A stretch of DNA of 64,000 nt from contig PMTF01000024.1 of assembly GCA_003167415.1 (NCBI GenBank), positions 10,174 to 74,173 of the forward strand. The letters run 5' to 3'. This document shows positions 35,593 through 44,541 of this stretch, piece after piece (within the stretch, counting starts at the first letter, position 1; each line of letters starts with the position of its first letter). Made by a program: the position numbers and the translations under genes. Source of the stretch: Acidimicrobiaceae bacterium. Lineage in GTDB: Bacteria; Actinomycetota; Acidimicrobiia; Acidimicrobiales; RAAP-2. Under the pieces are notes generated by a model. That model was not told where the DNA came from. It did not search any database and was given only the letters and a program-made list of their open reading frames with translations.

Positions 35593-38500
35593 ATGATGGT
35601 TCAACTCTATCCCGAATTAGTAGATCGATTCGTTGTGGCCATGTCCGGCACTGTCATTTTGGATGACGATGGCATGCTTGATGTCACTGGAACGCGGAGC
35701 GCACCATCAAACGGCCTCTTACCAATCTCCGAGCTTCGAAACAGGAAATCTCTATGCCTTCTGGGTGAACCTGGGGCCGGGAAGACAACAGCATTGAAAA
35801 CGCTCACAACTGGACTACCCACATTGGACCTTGCTCGACGCGACGAGCCTGCGGTCCTAAGTGTTGCACTTGCTGAAGTCTCAAATCGGCAGGATTTCCA
35901 CGAACTTGTATTAAGACCAATCTTTTCTCGCGTGGTTCAATCGGGTGATACTGCTGCGGCGACAAGAACCAAGACACTTTTAACACTCGTACTCGATGGA
36001 ATTGATGAATGTCCACTGCAAAATGCGCCCAAGACCTTGGCATCGTTACTTCGAGATTTATTTGCACAGATCAATCGTGGCGATCTACGAGTTCTCCTTG
36101 GATGTCGCACTGCTGAATTTCCAGCTGCGATTCACGAAGCGATGAGTGATGTTGATAGTGCATTCAGTGTGTTCGAGTTGGCTCCTTTGACTCGAGACGA
36201 TGTGGGTGTGCTTTCTGCGAGTCGAGGCGTGGATTCAGATACCTTTCTCGATTCGGTGAAAGAAACCGGAACGGGGCCACTGGCGTCAATTCCACTAACA
36301 CTCGATCTATTACTTCGCAGATTCCAAGCCACAGGAGCCCTAGTTGGCGGCGCGACGATGTTGTATGAGGATGCGTTGCGCACACTCGCAAATGAACCTG
36401 ATTCGGATCGAAATTCGAGCAATCGGGGAGTGGGAAGCGGCGACCAGCGGTTCACAGTCGCGGCCCGTCTTTGTTGTTATCTTCAACTTTGTGGTGCTGG
36501 GGCATTCTGGGTCGGTGAACATTGGAATTTATCTGAAGGCGACATAGATCCGTTTGTACTCGCAGGAGGTCACGAGCGACAAACTGGGGGTGATTTTGAA
36601 GTTACAACACAGCTGATTGATGCAGCCGTGAAGAGTGCATTATTTAGTTCGCGGGGCCCGAGTCGACTAGGTCCGGTGCACGCAAGCTTCGCGGCGTACC
36701 TGACTGCCCGACACTTGATTGCTTGTGATGTGCCAGAGTCGCAGTTGCGAGATCTCCTCACTAAGACCAACGAGAACGGAAATATCGGCGTCCCTCTGCG
36801 TCTTCGCGAAGTGGCTGCGTGGCTCGTCGCGCTTCGGCCCGAAGCCAACTTCTGGCTCATTCAATATGACCTAGTTGGTATGGCTACTTACGCCGTACTG
36901 ATAACGGACTCAGACGTTCGTCGTGAAATCGTTGCTCGGCTCCTATCGGATCCGCATCCGAATCTCTACCGTCGAACTTATCGGAGTTGGCGCCTAAATC
37001 ATCCAAGACTCGCTAATCAATTGTCCGAGGTGCTAATACCGTTTGCAGATCGGTCGCTACCGGCTCCGACCACCGAACAGACTCAACTTGCAATCTTGCT
37101 AGCTAGAGATTGCGTTGTAGTTGATCTTGTTCCCACGCTGCTTGAAGTTGCGGCGAGAACTGATGCTGATCATTGGCTGCGATCCATGGCCGTCAGTACG
37201 GCTGCGCATTTGGACCGAGCATCCTCCAATGAACCTCTTCGAACGATTCTGGACGAGCTCGTAGGTCAGCCACTGGGGGACCCTCAAGACGAAATTCGAG
37301 GAGCTGTGCTGGAGTCGCTTTGGCCAGGGTCCCTGTCAGTCGCCGAACTCGTTATTTATTTAACCCCAGCAAAGGTTTCAAATTTTTATGGACTGTATGA
37401 ATCATTTCGCGCAAAAATTCCTGAGCGCGCATCGGACGATGACCTTGGCAATCTGCTTCATTGGGCCGTCACGGTAACCACTGCAAGTGTCACAGACGCC
37501 AATTCACGCTCGTTTAATGACGAAGAACTCGTCGACAGATTGTTGGAAAGAGCTTTCGATTGTTTGGATACCGGACCCGTGATTCTGCCGGCTGCTGATC
37601 TCGTTGCCGCGCAACTCCGTGCGTATCGAGATTTATACATTCCGGGTCCAATGGATCGAAGGACTGATGATGGAACAGAGTCGCCGGAGTCGCGGATTCT
37701 CCGCCGTAATTTTACATTGTTACTCCTGAAGCGCCTCGGCGAACATCACGTTAATCGCATCGTTTGGGGCTGGCACAGTTCTCCATCGACGAGCGCTCAC
37801 CTTGAAGATTCAAGCGCCCAGATACGTCAAGGTTTTCCCCCGCCCAGAATCGCATTGGTTGATAAGGACGATTTTGCGTGGCTATTAGACGAAGCTCTCG
37901 CTCTGGCAAATTCATCTGATGACGTAAGTGCAATTATCTTGCTACTTCGGTTTTTGTTTGATCCCACTGACGCCGGATGCGTCGAAGCCGCTTATGCGAC
38001 ATCTGGAACGCCTTTGTGGCTAGCGTTTTCTTCCTGGTTTGATGCCGTACCTCTCGGAGGCGACGAGGAAGCGGTTGCTCGTCAGGCTCTGGAGGCATCG
38101 GTATTGAGTCAATCGCGGCCGGTATGGGAGCACGTAGCTGTTCACACCGAACGAGTTCTTGAGCTTTACAGCCGGGCCAAATCTGAAACGCAGGCCTATT
38201 GGAAACTCATGTTTGATTTGCTAACCATTCCGAACACGGGTCAAACGTTCCGTCAATGGAGTGACGACATTTCTTCACGGCCCGGAGTTGTTCTACTTCC
38301 GGAAGGTTGGACTGAGTACCTCGTCGATGCGTCTTTCAATTACCTCGAGACAAGTGCTCCAACCGATGATAAATATCTGTCCGAGCCGAATATGATCCAT
38401 TGGCCGATTGAAGCCGGGTATCTCGCTTTCGCCCATCTCTCACGTTTCGGAAGGCCAGGTCGCGATCTTGACTCCCTCTCCGATTTGGCGTGGCAAAATT

Positions 38501-40080
38501 GGACGGGTGCCATCGTCATTTTTCCGGTGGTGCCCTCAAACGCGGGGAACAAGAACATCAAGCGTGACTTACTTGCCCGGCTTGTTGGACCTGAGCGTAA
38601 CGCACTGCCCAGATCGGTAGATGTTTACATCGGAGGGCAACTGGAATACGACTTGCGGTTGAGCGAGTTAGAGCTACTTGATGTTGCCTACACTGTCGAC
38701 CTTGGAGAAGTTCTTTATCGACGTCTCGAGGATCTGGTCATGCGACTCGTCAAGTTATTGAGGATATCCAATGATCTGTTTGCGTCGGAAGCACAATTGA
38801 CGAATATTGCTGATGGGGCACGGCAAGAAATCGTTAATCGTGAGGCAATCGTCAGCACGCTGGTCGACAACCTTGAGACCCTCATCAAGCTCCTCCTGCG
38901 CAACCAAAATCCGTTCGGTATCGACATGTCTTTGCAACTAATTTCTTCAGCAGCTTCAGCCGAGTCAGAGGATGATGGAGCGCGAATCGGGCGCGCAGCT
39001 GCTCGAGCGATTCTCACCCAATCACCACAACTCTGGCCCGAAGTACTCGATATCATCCGACCTTCACCTAACCTGACTCGTCTTATTTTGATTGATATGT
39101 CGCGTGACTGGGTTGCGCCTGCGATTCTCGCAAACCTTTCGGAGATTCAACTTGCTGATTTCTGGGAGTTGATGAAACATCATTGGCCCTATGAGGAGGA
39201 CCGCCAGATCGCAGGAGCTCACCTTGTCGGTCCAGACGAACAAGCTCAACAGATGCGAGATCAAACGATCAGTATTCTCGTCCAACGTGGCACTGCCGAA
39301 TCATTGACTCAATTGACACGGTTAGCTCGCAACAATCCGGCGTTGCCTTGGCTAAGTGACTGGTTGCGGACTGCGGAGGAACGGGAAAGGGAAATGTGTT
39401 GGGCACCGCTCCTGCCGTCCGAACTGACATCACTACTTTCCGACCGCCGCAATCGATTCGTCAGGTCCAGCAGTGAACTCTCTGACTTGGTGGTCGAAAA
39501 GATTAATGTTGTGTCTGAGCAACTTGTCAGAATCGGCCAACTGCTTTGGGATCACAATTCCCTTTCCGGAGAAGATCTCTGGCGTCCGAAAAGCGAATCC
39601 GACTTCGGCGCATGGCTATCGGAAGCTCTCAGAGTCGAACTCTCGGAATCTGGAATCGTAGTTAATCGAGAAGTACTGGTCCGACAAACGACAGAGAGAG
39701 GCGGACTGGCAGTCGACGTCCAGGCCGATGCTTCGGTAACAATTGACGACGCTGGTCGACGAGCCGCGCCGGCCCGCTGTCGGATCGAATTGAAAGGTTG
39801 CTGGAATCGAGAATTGATGACAGCGATGCGAACACAATTGTTCGATGACTATCTCCTCATCGAAGGGCTCACCGATGGCGTCTACGTAATAGCGTGGTTC
39901 GACATTGATCAGTGGAATGATTCACGGGACACGAGATTGTCCATAGCCAGGTCACGATCGCGTGACGAGGTCCAACTTGCTCTCAATATACAAGCGACAG
40001 AGATTGGAAAACTTGGCGTTCGGATTCAGACAGTCATTGTGGACATTCCACGACCGACACGGAGTTTGCGTGCTTCTTAA
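35593..40080 (+). CDS. NACHT/STAND ATPase with C-terminal PD-(D/E)XK-like domain
   Basis: A 1495-residue protein. Residues 50-270 form a NACHT-type ATPase: Walker A GEPGAGKTT (58-66), Walker B LVLDGIDEC (132-140), sensor GCRTAEFP (170-177) and SIPLTLDLLLRRF. HASFAAYLTARHL (near 365) is the typical winged-helix end. About 400-1340 is a long helical solenoid, the usual ligand-sensing part. Residues about 1360-1440 resemble a PD-(D/E)XK nuclease: LAVDVQAD, then IELKGCWN (E1399, K1401), then RTQLFDDYLL and YVIAWFD. So sensor, switch and a C-terminal effector occur in one chain. GGGAAGG precedes the ATG. Known Avs and bNACHT proteins mostly place the effector at the N-terminus. Anti-phage function is inferred. 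Confidence 0.82.
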   Translation: MMVQLYPELVDRFVVAMSGTVILDDDGMLDVTGTRSAPSNGLLPISELRNRKSLCLLGEPGAGKTTALKTLTTGLPTLDLARRDEPAVLSVALAEVSNRQDFHELVLRPIFSRVVQSGDTAAATRTKTLLTLVLDGIDECPLQNAPKTLASLLRDLFAQINRGDLRVLLGCRTAEFPAAIHEAMSDVDSAFSVFELAPLTRDDVGVLSASRGVDSDTFLDSVKETGTGPLASIPLTLDLLLRRFQATGALVGGATMLYEDALRTLANEPDSDRNSSNRGVGSGDQRFTVAARLCCYLQLCGAGAFWVGEHWNLSEGDIDPFVLAGGHERQTGGDFEVTTQLIDAAVKSALFSSRGPSRLGPVHASFAAYLTARHLIACDVPESQLRDLLTKTNENGNIGVPLRLREVAAWLVALRPEANFWLIQYDLVGMATYAVLITDSDVRREIVARLLSDPHPNLYRRTYRSWRLNHPRLANQLSEVLIPFADRSLPAPTTEQTQLAILLARDCVVVDLVPTLLEVAARTDADHWLRSMAVSTAAHLDRASSNEPLRTILDELVGQPLGDPQDEIRGAVLESLWPGSLSVAELVIYLTPAKVSNFYGLYESFRAKIPERASDDDLGNLLHWAVTVTTASVTDANSRSFNDEELVDRLLERAFDCLDTGPVILPAADLVAAQLRAYRDLYIPGPMDRRTDDGTESPESRILRRNFTLLLLKRLGEHHVNRIVWGWHSSPSTSAHLEDSSAQIRQGFPPPRIALVDKDDFAWLLDEALALANSSDDVSAIILLLRFLFDPTDAGCVEAAYATSGTPLWLAFSSWFDAVPLGGDEEAVARQALEASVLSQSRPVWEHVAVHTERVLELYSRAKSETQAYWKLMFDLLTIPNTGQTFRQWSDDISSRPGVVLLPEGWTEYLVDASFNYLETSAPTDDKYLSEPNMIHWPIEAGYLAFAHLSRFGRPGRDLDSLSDLAWQNWTGAIVIFPVVPSNAGNKNIKRDLLARLVGPERNALPRSVDVYIGGQLEYDLRLSELELLDVAYTVDLGEVLYRRLEDLVMRLVKLLRISNDLFASEAQLTNIADGARQEIVNREAIVSTLVDNLETLIKLLLRNQNPFGIDMSLQLISSAASAESEDDGARIGRAAARAILTQSPQLWPEVLDIIRPSPNLTRLILIDMSRDWVAPAILANLSEIQLADFWELMKHHWPYEEDRQIAGAHLVGPDEQAQQMRDQTISILVQRGTAESLTQLTRLARNNPALPWLSDWLRTAEEREREMCWAPLLPSELTSLLSDRRNRFVRSSSELSDLVVEKINVVSEQLVRIGQLLWDHNSLSGEDLWRPKSESDFGAWLSEALRVELSESGIVVNREVLVRQTTERGGLAVDVQADASVTIDDAGRRAAPARCRIELKGCWNRELMTAMRTQLFDDYLLIEGLTDGVYVIAWFDIDQWNDSRDTRLSIARSRSRDEVQLALNIQATEIGKLGVRIQTVIVDIPRPTRSLRAS

Positions 40081-40095
40081 GAAAGGGAGCGTTCA

Positions 40096-40170
40096 ATGAA
40101 AAAACTTTGGCGGTGCGGCTGGGTGCACATTGGGCAAACGTATTCAAGTGGTACCCGTCTTGATTCATGA
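40096..40170 (+). other. Possible 24-codon frame after the NACHT gene
   Basis: ATG with AGGGAG seven bases upstream and a product MKKLWRCGWVHIGQTYSSG followed by five residues. It is too short to judge; the rest of the 196-base gap shows nothing. Confidence 0.2.
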
Positions 40171-40276
40171 ATTGATTTTAGGTGCAAAAGGTTTGTCCTG
40201 CCTAGATGTAGCGAATCAGTTGCAAACTTGTAAACAGAACGAAGTAACCATGATTAAAGGGGGGTAGTTGGATGCG

Positions 40277-41095
40277 ATGAACTCTGGTGAACGGCCACCC
40301 TCAAACGCCAGTTCCCGGTTGGGCGCATCGCCAGGTTCGATTGGTCAACTGATCGCCTCATCCGTCGTCCTCTTGCCGGTAATTGGCTTCGTTGGTACGT
40401 CGATATCGCTATATCTAAATAACCGATTAAGGGTCTACGGTGCGTTCTCTCTCGCGCTCGACCATTCTGTCCCATGGCTTGCATGGCACGGTGCCATACC
40501 TTTCCTTTTCCTTGGTGTGTTTGGTCTCGGTAGCCTGACTGGTTCGAAATTAGGGAGTGCTTCGATTGGCAAATCGAAAAGATCTATGCCGCAGATCACG
40601 AGTCGTCGTTCGCGCATTGTCGCAGCACTTTCCCTTGGCACTGCTTTGCTCTTGATTCCTTTGATATTCATCAATTTGTTCATTGGATTGATCGCGATAG
40701 TGATGCTGCCGTTCTTTGTTCGGACGACGATTAGGAGTACTCCGGACCGATCAAATATTCAGCGTTACTGGTTGCCTCTAGCGATTCTTGTGATCGCTTC
40801 TACGGTCATGGTCGCGGTGATTCCGAGTCCGATTGAAACGGGAAATATCACCTTTGCTAAGGGTGCCAATGTCCCGAACGGAAATTATTTGATTGTCGGA
40901 ACTGATGGTAGCCAGACTCTCCTCCTCCCATGCGCCAGGAGGGCGCCGCTGGTTTCCGTCAATGACGACTTAGTGCTTTCCATTAAGTATGAAGTTGGTA
41001 GTAAAGCAGCACCGTTGCTCGGACTGTTCCAAATAATCAGAAGGGGCAGTTGGCCAAGTATTGGTGCGACCAATTCTTGCCCTGCCAATCCATGA
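40277..41095 (+). CDS. Uncharacterised membrane protein
   Basis: A 272-residue protein with four to five hydrophobic helices (about 25-45, 65-85, 115-135, 135-150, 165-180) and a C-terminal soluble domain of about 85 residues (GANVPNGNYLIVGTDGSQT onward). The ATG at 40,277 is chosen for its distance from AAAGGGGGG; a TTG three codons earlier is possible. Base composition resembles the island. It could be a membrane partner of the preceding NACHT gene, but they are 196 bases apart and no family is recognised. Confidence 0.65.
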   Translation: MNSGERPPSNASSRLGASPGSIGQLIASSVVLLPVIGFVGTSISLYLNNRLRVYGAFSLALDHSVPWLAWHGAIPFLFLGVFGLGSLTGSKLGSASIGKSKRSMPQITSRRSRIVAALSLGTALLLIPLIFINLFIGLIAIVMLPFFVRTTIRSTPDRSNIQRYWLPLAILVIASTVMVAVIPSPIETGNITFAKGANVPNGNYLIVGTDGSQTLLLPCARRAPLVSVNDDLVLSIKYEVGSKAAPLLGLFQIIRRGSWPSIGATNSCPANP

Positions 41096-41248
41096 TGATT
41101 GAGTCGGGCCGCATTATCGGATTGCTGATCGCGCCTATGAAACTTGACAATCGCATTGGACCTGGATCAATGCGAAAAGAAGTGGTGAAGTTTAGAGTCA
41201 CCGAGAGATTCCACGCTTCGTAACGGAGTCATAGCGTCGAACGTCTGA

Positions 41249-41297
41249 GGGCCGTTGGCGCAGTCTGGTAGCGCACTTGCATGACACGCAAGGGGTC
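41249..41297 (+). pseudogene. tRNA-Val(GAC) 5' fragment
   Basis: GGGCCGT acceptor strand, a D-arm (GCGCAGTCTGGTAGCGC) and an anticodon arm CTTGC-ATGACAC-GCAAG with anticodon GAC are all intact, followed by a GGGTC variable loop. The T-arm and acceptor 3' strand are missing; the sequence runs into unrelated DNA just before the MaoC gene end. It marks a breakpoint at the right edge of the island. Confidence 0.75.
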
Positions 41298-41315
41298 AAA
41301 CAGCGCGAAGGGACA

Positions 41316-41768
41316 TTATAGGTTCTTGATTTGTGATAACACATTGGTTCTAGTAAAGGCGGCCGTAGCGGTACCGCTGAAGACGGCGGCGCAACTCTGG
41401 TTCTCGGTCACCACGTCGAAGTCAACCACGGTGACTTCACTCTCCGCTCTGACCGCCGTGACCGTCGCCGTTGCTGTCAACGTATCGCCGGGCCAGACCT
41501 GGGAGTTGAACCTTCCGCCGAAGCGTGTGAGTCGACCGTCGCCGACATAATCGGTGAGCATCTTGCCCGTCAGGCCCATCGTCAGCATGCCGTGGGCGAA
41601 GACACTCGGATAACCCGCGACCTGGGTGGCGAACACCTCGTCGGTGTGCAAGGGATTGTAATCACCCGATGCGCCGGCATACTGAACTATCTGGGTGCGA
41701 GTCAGATTCTCGACCACCATTGCGCTGTGGCTGACGCCGACGCCGAGGTCGGAAACGTTGAGCGTCAT
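41316..41768 (-). CDS. MaoC-family dehydratase/hydratase subunit
   Basis: A 150-residue hot-dog-fold protein with the MaoC/R-hydratase signature YAGASGDYNPLHTDEVFA (Asp and His of the active site) and VFAHGMLTMGLTGKMLTDYVG. The last gene of the eight-gene operon, overlapping the preceding MaoC-like gene by four bases. Two separate half-length MaoC-type genes next to each other usually make a heteromeric (R)-specific enoyl-CoA hydratase, as with HadAB or ChsH1/H2. Confidence 0.88.
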   Translation of the reverse strand: MTLNVSDLGVGVSHSAMVVENLTRTQIVQYAGASGDYNPLHTDEVFATQVAGYPSVFAHGMLTMGLTGKMLTDYVGDGRLTRFGGRFNSQVWPGDTLTATATVTAVRAESEVTVVDFDVVTENQSCAAVFSGTATAAFTRTNVLSQIKNL

Positions 41769-42292
41769 CGTAAGTCCTTCACCGTCTGTTCGGTGCGAAC
41801 ACCGACCCCGCGTGCCGTGACGGCAAGTTCACCGTCTTCGCCGCGGTACTCGATGATGGTCTCGCGAAAGTGCAAGAGCCCGCCTCGACGACCCTGCTTC
41901 TCCCACGACTTCCCGGGGCGCTGAGTGAGGGTTAGTACTTCGCCGGCGCGGACCGGTCGGTGAAACTCATAGTGCTGCTCGGCGTGAAGACCGGTGCCCC
42001 CGCTGTGTCCGGGGCCCGTTCCCGGTGGGCTCGCGCCGGCGCCGGTGCTGGGCGCGCGGCCGCTCGGCGTACTCCCAGATCCGAACCAGGGAACCCCCGG
42101 TTGGGGACGCAAGGGGTAGTCGGGGTCATACTGGGCGCTCGCTTGGACGAAGGTGGGCGGGGCGATGATTCCGCCGACCGCTGATTCGCGCGCCCGGTCC
42201 GCGTCGTGGTACACCGGATTGAAATCCCCGATGGCCCGAGCGAACATCATTATGTGGCCCGCCTCAATGGGGAATCGTGATGCCGTCATCAC
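41765..42292 (-). CDS. FAS1-like MaoC dehydratase, N-half type
   Basis: A 175-residue hot-dog protein of the MaoC_dehydrat_N type: GHIMMFARAIGDFNPVYHDA at the start and HAEQHYEFHRPVRAGEVLT near residue 110. Between them (about 70-105) lies a Gly/Ser/Pro/Thr-rich, probably disordered insert (GSGSTPSGRAPSTGAGASPP) that is longer than usual. A GAGAGG ribosome site precedes the ATG. It is expected to pair with the overlapping MaoC gene. Confidence 0.85.
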   Translation of the reverse strand: MMTASRFPIEAGHIMMFARAIGDFNPVYHDADRARESAVGGIIAPPTFVQASAQYDPDYPLRPQPGVPWFGSGSTPSGRAPSTGAGASPPGTGPGHSGGTGLHAEQHYEFHRPVRAGEVLTLTQRPGKSWEKQGRRGGLLHFRETIIEYRGEDGELAVTARGVGVRTEQTVKDLR

Positions 42293-42340
42293 AACCTCTC
42301 TTTCTTTGACTCGACCGGCCTACGTCCTTCGGTCGACCGC

Positions 42341-43273
42341 TCAGTCCGACTCTTCCGGCCAAGGGATCAGTCCGTTCATTGCCGCGTTGGGCGGAGCCTG
42401 GGCCACCAGGTCGAGGACCACCGGGCCGAGCTCTGCGGGGTACCAGCGACCTCCCTTGTCCGTGATGGGCCCGGCGTGCCAACCTTCGGCGACGCTGAGG
42501 CGACCGCCCGCCACGTTAAAGACGCGCCCAGTTATGCCGGCCGATTCCACACTGGCGAGCCACGCCACGATGGGGGCCACGTTGTCCGGCGAACGCGCGT
42601 CGAACTCCTCCGGCTCCGGTGACGCCATGCCGCGGGCCCGCTGCAGATTCTCGGTCATGCGCGTGCGCGCCCCGGGCGCGAGTGCGTTGACGGTCACGCC
42701 GTAACGGGCGAGTTCCTTGGCGGCGATGATGGTGAATGCGGCGATACCGGCTTTGGCGGCGCCGTAGTTGGTCTGGCCGATGTTGCCGTAGATGCCCGAT
42801 GAGGAGCTGGTGTTGATGATTCGAGCCTCGTTGACTTCACCCGCCTTCGAGCGATCTCGCCAGTAGCCGGCCGCCCAACGGGTCGGGGCGAACGTGCCGC
42901 GCAGATGCACGCGCACGACCGCGTCCCACTCTTCGATGCTCATGTTGACGAGCATCCGGTCGCGCAAGATGCCGGCGTTGTTGACCAACACGTCCAGGCC
43001 GCCAAAGGTGTCGATGGCACAGTTGATCAACCGATGAGCGCCCTCAAAGTCCGACACGTCCTCGCCGTTGGCGACGGCTTCGCCGCCAAAGCCGTGAATC
43101 TCCTCGACCACCTCTTCGGCCGGTCCCGACGAAGTGCCTTCGCCGTCGACTTCCGCCCCGAGGTCGTTCACGACCACCCGCGCACCTTGGCGAGCCAACT
43201 CAATGGCGTGTCCCCGGCCAATGCCGCGCCCGGCCCCGGTCACGACGCAGACGCGTCCTTCGCAGATCTGCAT
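42341..43273 (-). CDS. SDR-family 3-hydroxyacyl-CoA dehydrogenase-like
   Basis: A 310-residue SDR with TGAGRGIG, NNAG (VLVNNAGILRDRML), serine strand NTSSSSG and active site YGAAK. The text VVVNDLGAEVDGEG and GILRDRMLVNMSIEEWDAV is typical of the dehydrogenase unit of peroxisomal multifunctional enzyme 2-type proteins, which oxidise (R)-3-hydroxyacyl-CoA. Its start overlaps the acyl-CoA dehydrogenase stop by one base (TGATG). It is likely the dehydrogenase following the MaoC hydratase. Confidence 0.88.
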   Translation of the reverse strand: MQICEGRVCVVTGAGRGIGRGHAIELARQGARVVVNDLGAEVDGEGTSSGPAEEVVEEIHGFGGEAVANGEDVSDFEGAHRLINCAIDTFGGLDVLVNNAGILRDRMLVNMSIEEWDAVVRVHLRGTFAPTRWAAGYWRDRSKAGEVNEARIINTSSSSGIYGNIGQTNYGAAKAGIAAFTIIAAKELARYGVTVNALAPGARTRMTENLQRARGMASPEPEEFDARSPDNVAPIVAWLASVESAGITGRVFNVAGGRLSVAEGWHAGPITDKGGRWYPAELGPVVLDLVAQAPPNAAMNGLIPWPEESD

Positions 43274-44508
43274 CACGTCACCTTCGCGATGCCCTGGGGT
43301 CCCCGGGGCAGACCCAGAGCGCGTTCTCCGATGATGTTCTTTTGGATCTGACTGGTGCCGGAGTAGATGGTCCCGGCGCGGCTGGCGAAGAAGACGTCTT
43401 GCCATTCGTTGGTGGCGTACCCCTCACCGTCGGGGCGAATCATGGCGTCGGCGCCAACGACGTCGAGGGCGAGTTCACCGAAGGACTTGTGATACTCGCT
43501 CCAGAACAGCTTCGAGATCGACGCCTCGGGTCCGGGCTGGCGGCCCTCGGCCAACGACGCGAGGAGCCGCAGGCCCGCGTAGCGCATGAGTTGCACCTGG
43601 GTGAAGCACCAGGCGAGACGTTGACGGATCAGCGGGTCATTCGCCTTCCCGTTCTTGCGGGCCAGCCCGATGAGGTCCCACAACTCCTGCTCGAATCCGA
43701 GGTGCGCGGTCGTGGCGTTGCCGCCGCGCTCGAAGCCGAGCGTCGTCATGGCCGGCGCCCACCCGTTGTCGAGGCCCCCGATCACGTTGAACAGAGGGGC
43801 CCGCGCGGCGTCTAAGAAGTCCTCGCAAAATCCCGACGCGCCCGACATCTGGCGCAAGGGCACCACTGTCACGCCGTTCTCTTGGGAGAAGGGCACCAAG
43901 ACGTACGAGAGGCCGCGATGTTTGGGCGCGTCGGGGTTGGTGCGACAGAGCACGAAGATCATGTTGGCGTTCTGCGCGCCCGAGGTCCAGGTCTTTTGAC
44001 CGGTGATCACCAGTTCGTCGCCGTCGACGACGCCCTTGGTCTCGACGGCCCCGAGGTCTGATCCGTGGTTGGGTTCGGAGTAACCCTGGCAGTACACGTC
44101 CTCGCCCGACACGATCCGCGGCAAGAAGTACGCCTGCTGCTCGGGGGTGCCGTGGACCATGATGGGCGGACCGACCAAGGTCTCGCCCATGCCGCGGCGT
44201 ACCGCGGGCACACCGTGGCGGCGGAGCTCTTCGTTGAACACCGCGAAACGAATGGAGTCCCAGCCTCGACCGCCGAACTCCTCGGGCCACTGGGCGCAGA
44301 TGAGATTGGCGTCGAGAAGTCTTTTTGTCCATTCGCGGTAGATGGGATCGGCCGTAGCCTTGAGAAGCGCCGCTCCTCGTTTGCCACCGGCCACCGGCTG
44401 CCAGCTCCAATCGGCCAACTCCTTCAAGCCCGCCGGCGCGTTGGCTTCGATCCACTCGCGCATCTCTAAGCGAAACGCGGCGTACTCCTCACCTAGATCA
44501 ACCTCCAT
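43273..44508 (-). CDS. Acyl-CoA dehydrogenase
   Basis: A 411-residue flavoprotein dehydrogenase: QGYSEPNHGSDLGAVETKGV binds FAD/substrate, ITGQKTWTSGAQNANMIFVL is the middle domain, and the C-terminus ends YSGTSQIQKNIIGERALGLPRG. It belongs to the FadE-like branch active on bulky or branched CoA esters (inference from length and motifs). GGGAGGAACCT precedes the ATG. Operon member; the divergent dehydrogenase at 49,288 could be its heteromeric partner. Confidence 0.9.
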   Translation of the reverse strand: MEVDLGEEYAAFRLEMREWIEANAPAGLKELADWSWQPVAGGKRGAALLKATADPIYREWTKRLLDANLICAQWPEEFGGRGWDSIRFAVFNEELRRHGVPAVRRGMGETLVGPPIMVHGTPEQQAYFLPRIVSGEDVYCQGYSEPNHGSDLGAVETKGVVDGDELVITGQKTWTSGAQNANMIFVLCRTNPDAPKHRGLSYVLVPFSQENGVTVVPLRQMSGASGFCEDFLDAARAPLFNVIGGLDNGWAPAMTTLGFERGGNATTAHLGFEQELWDLIGLARKNGKANDPLIRQRLAWCFTQVQLMRYAGLRLLASLAEGRQPGPEASISKLFWSEYHKSFGELALDVVGADAMIRPDGEGYATNEWQDVFFASRAGTIYSGTSQIQKNIIGERALGLPRGPQGIAKVT

Positions 44509-44541
44509 AGGTTCCTCCCTCGTGGTGTGGTCGCTTCTCCG

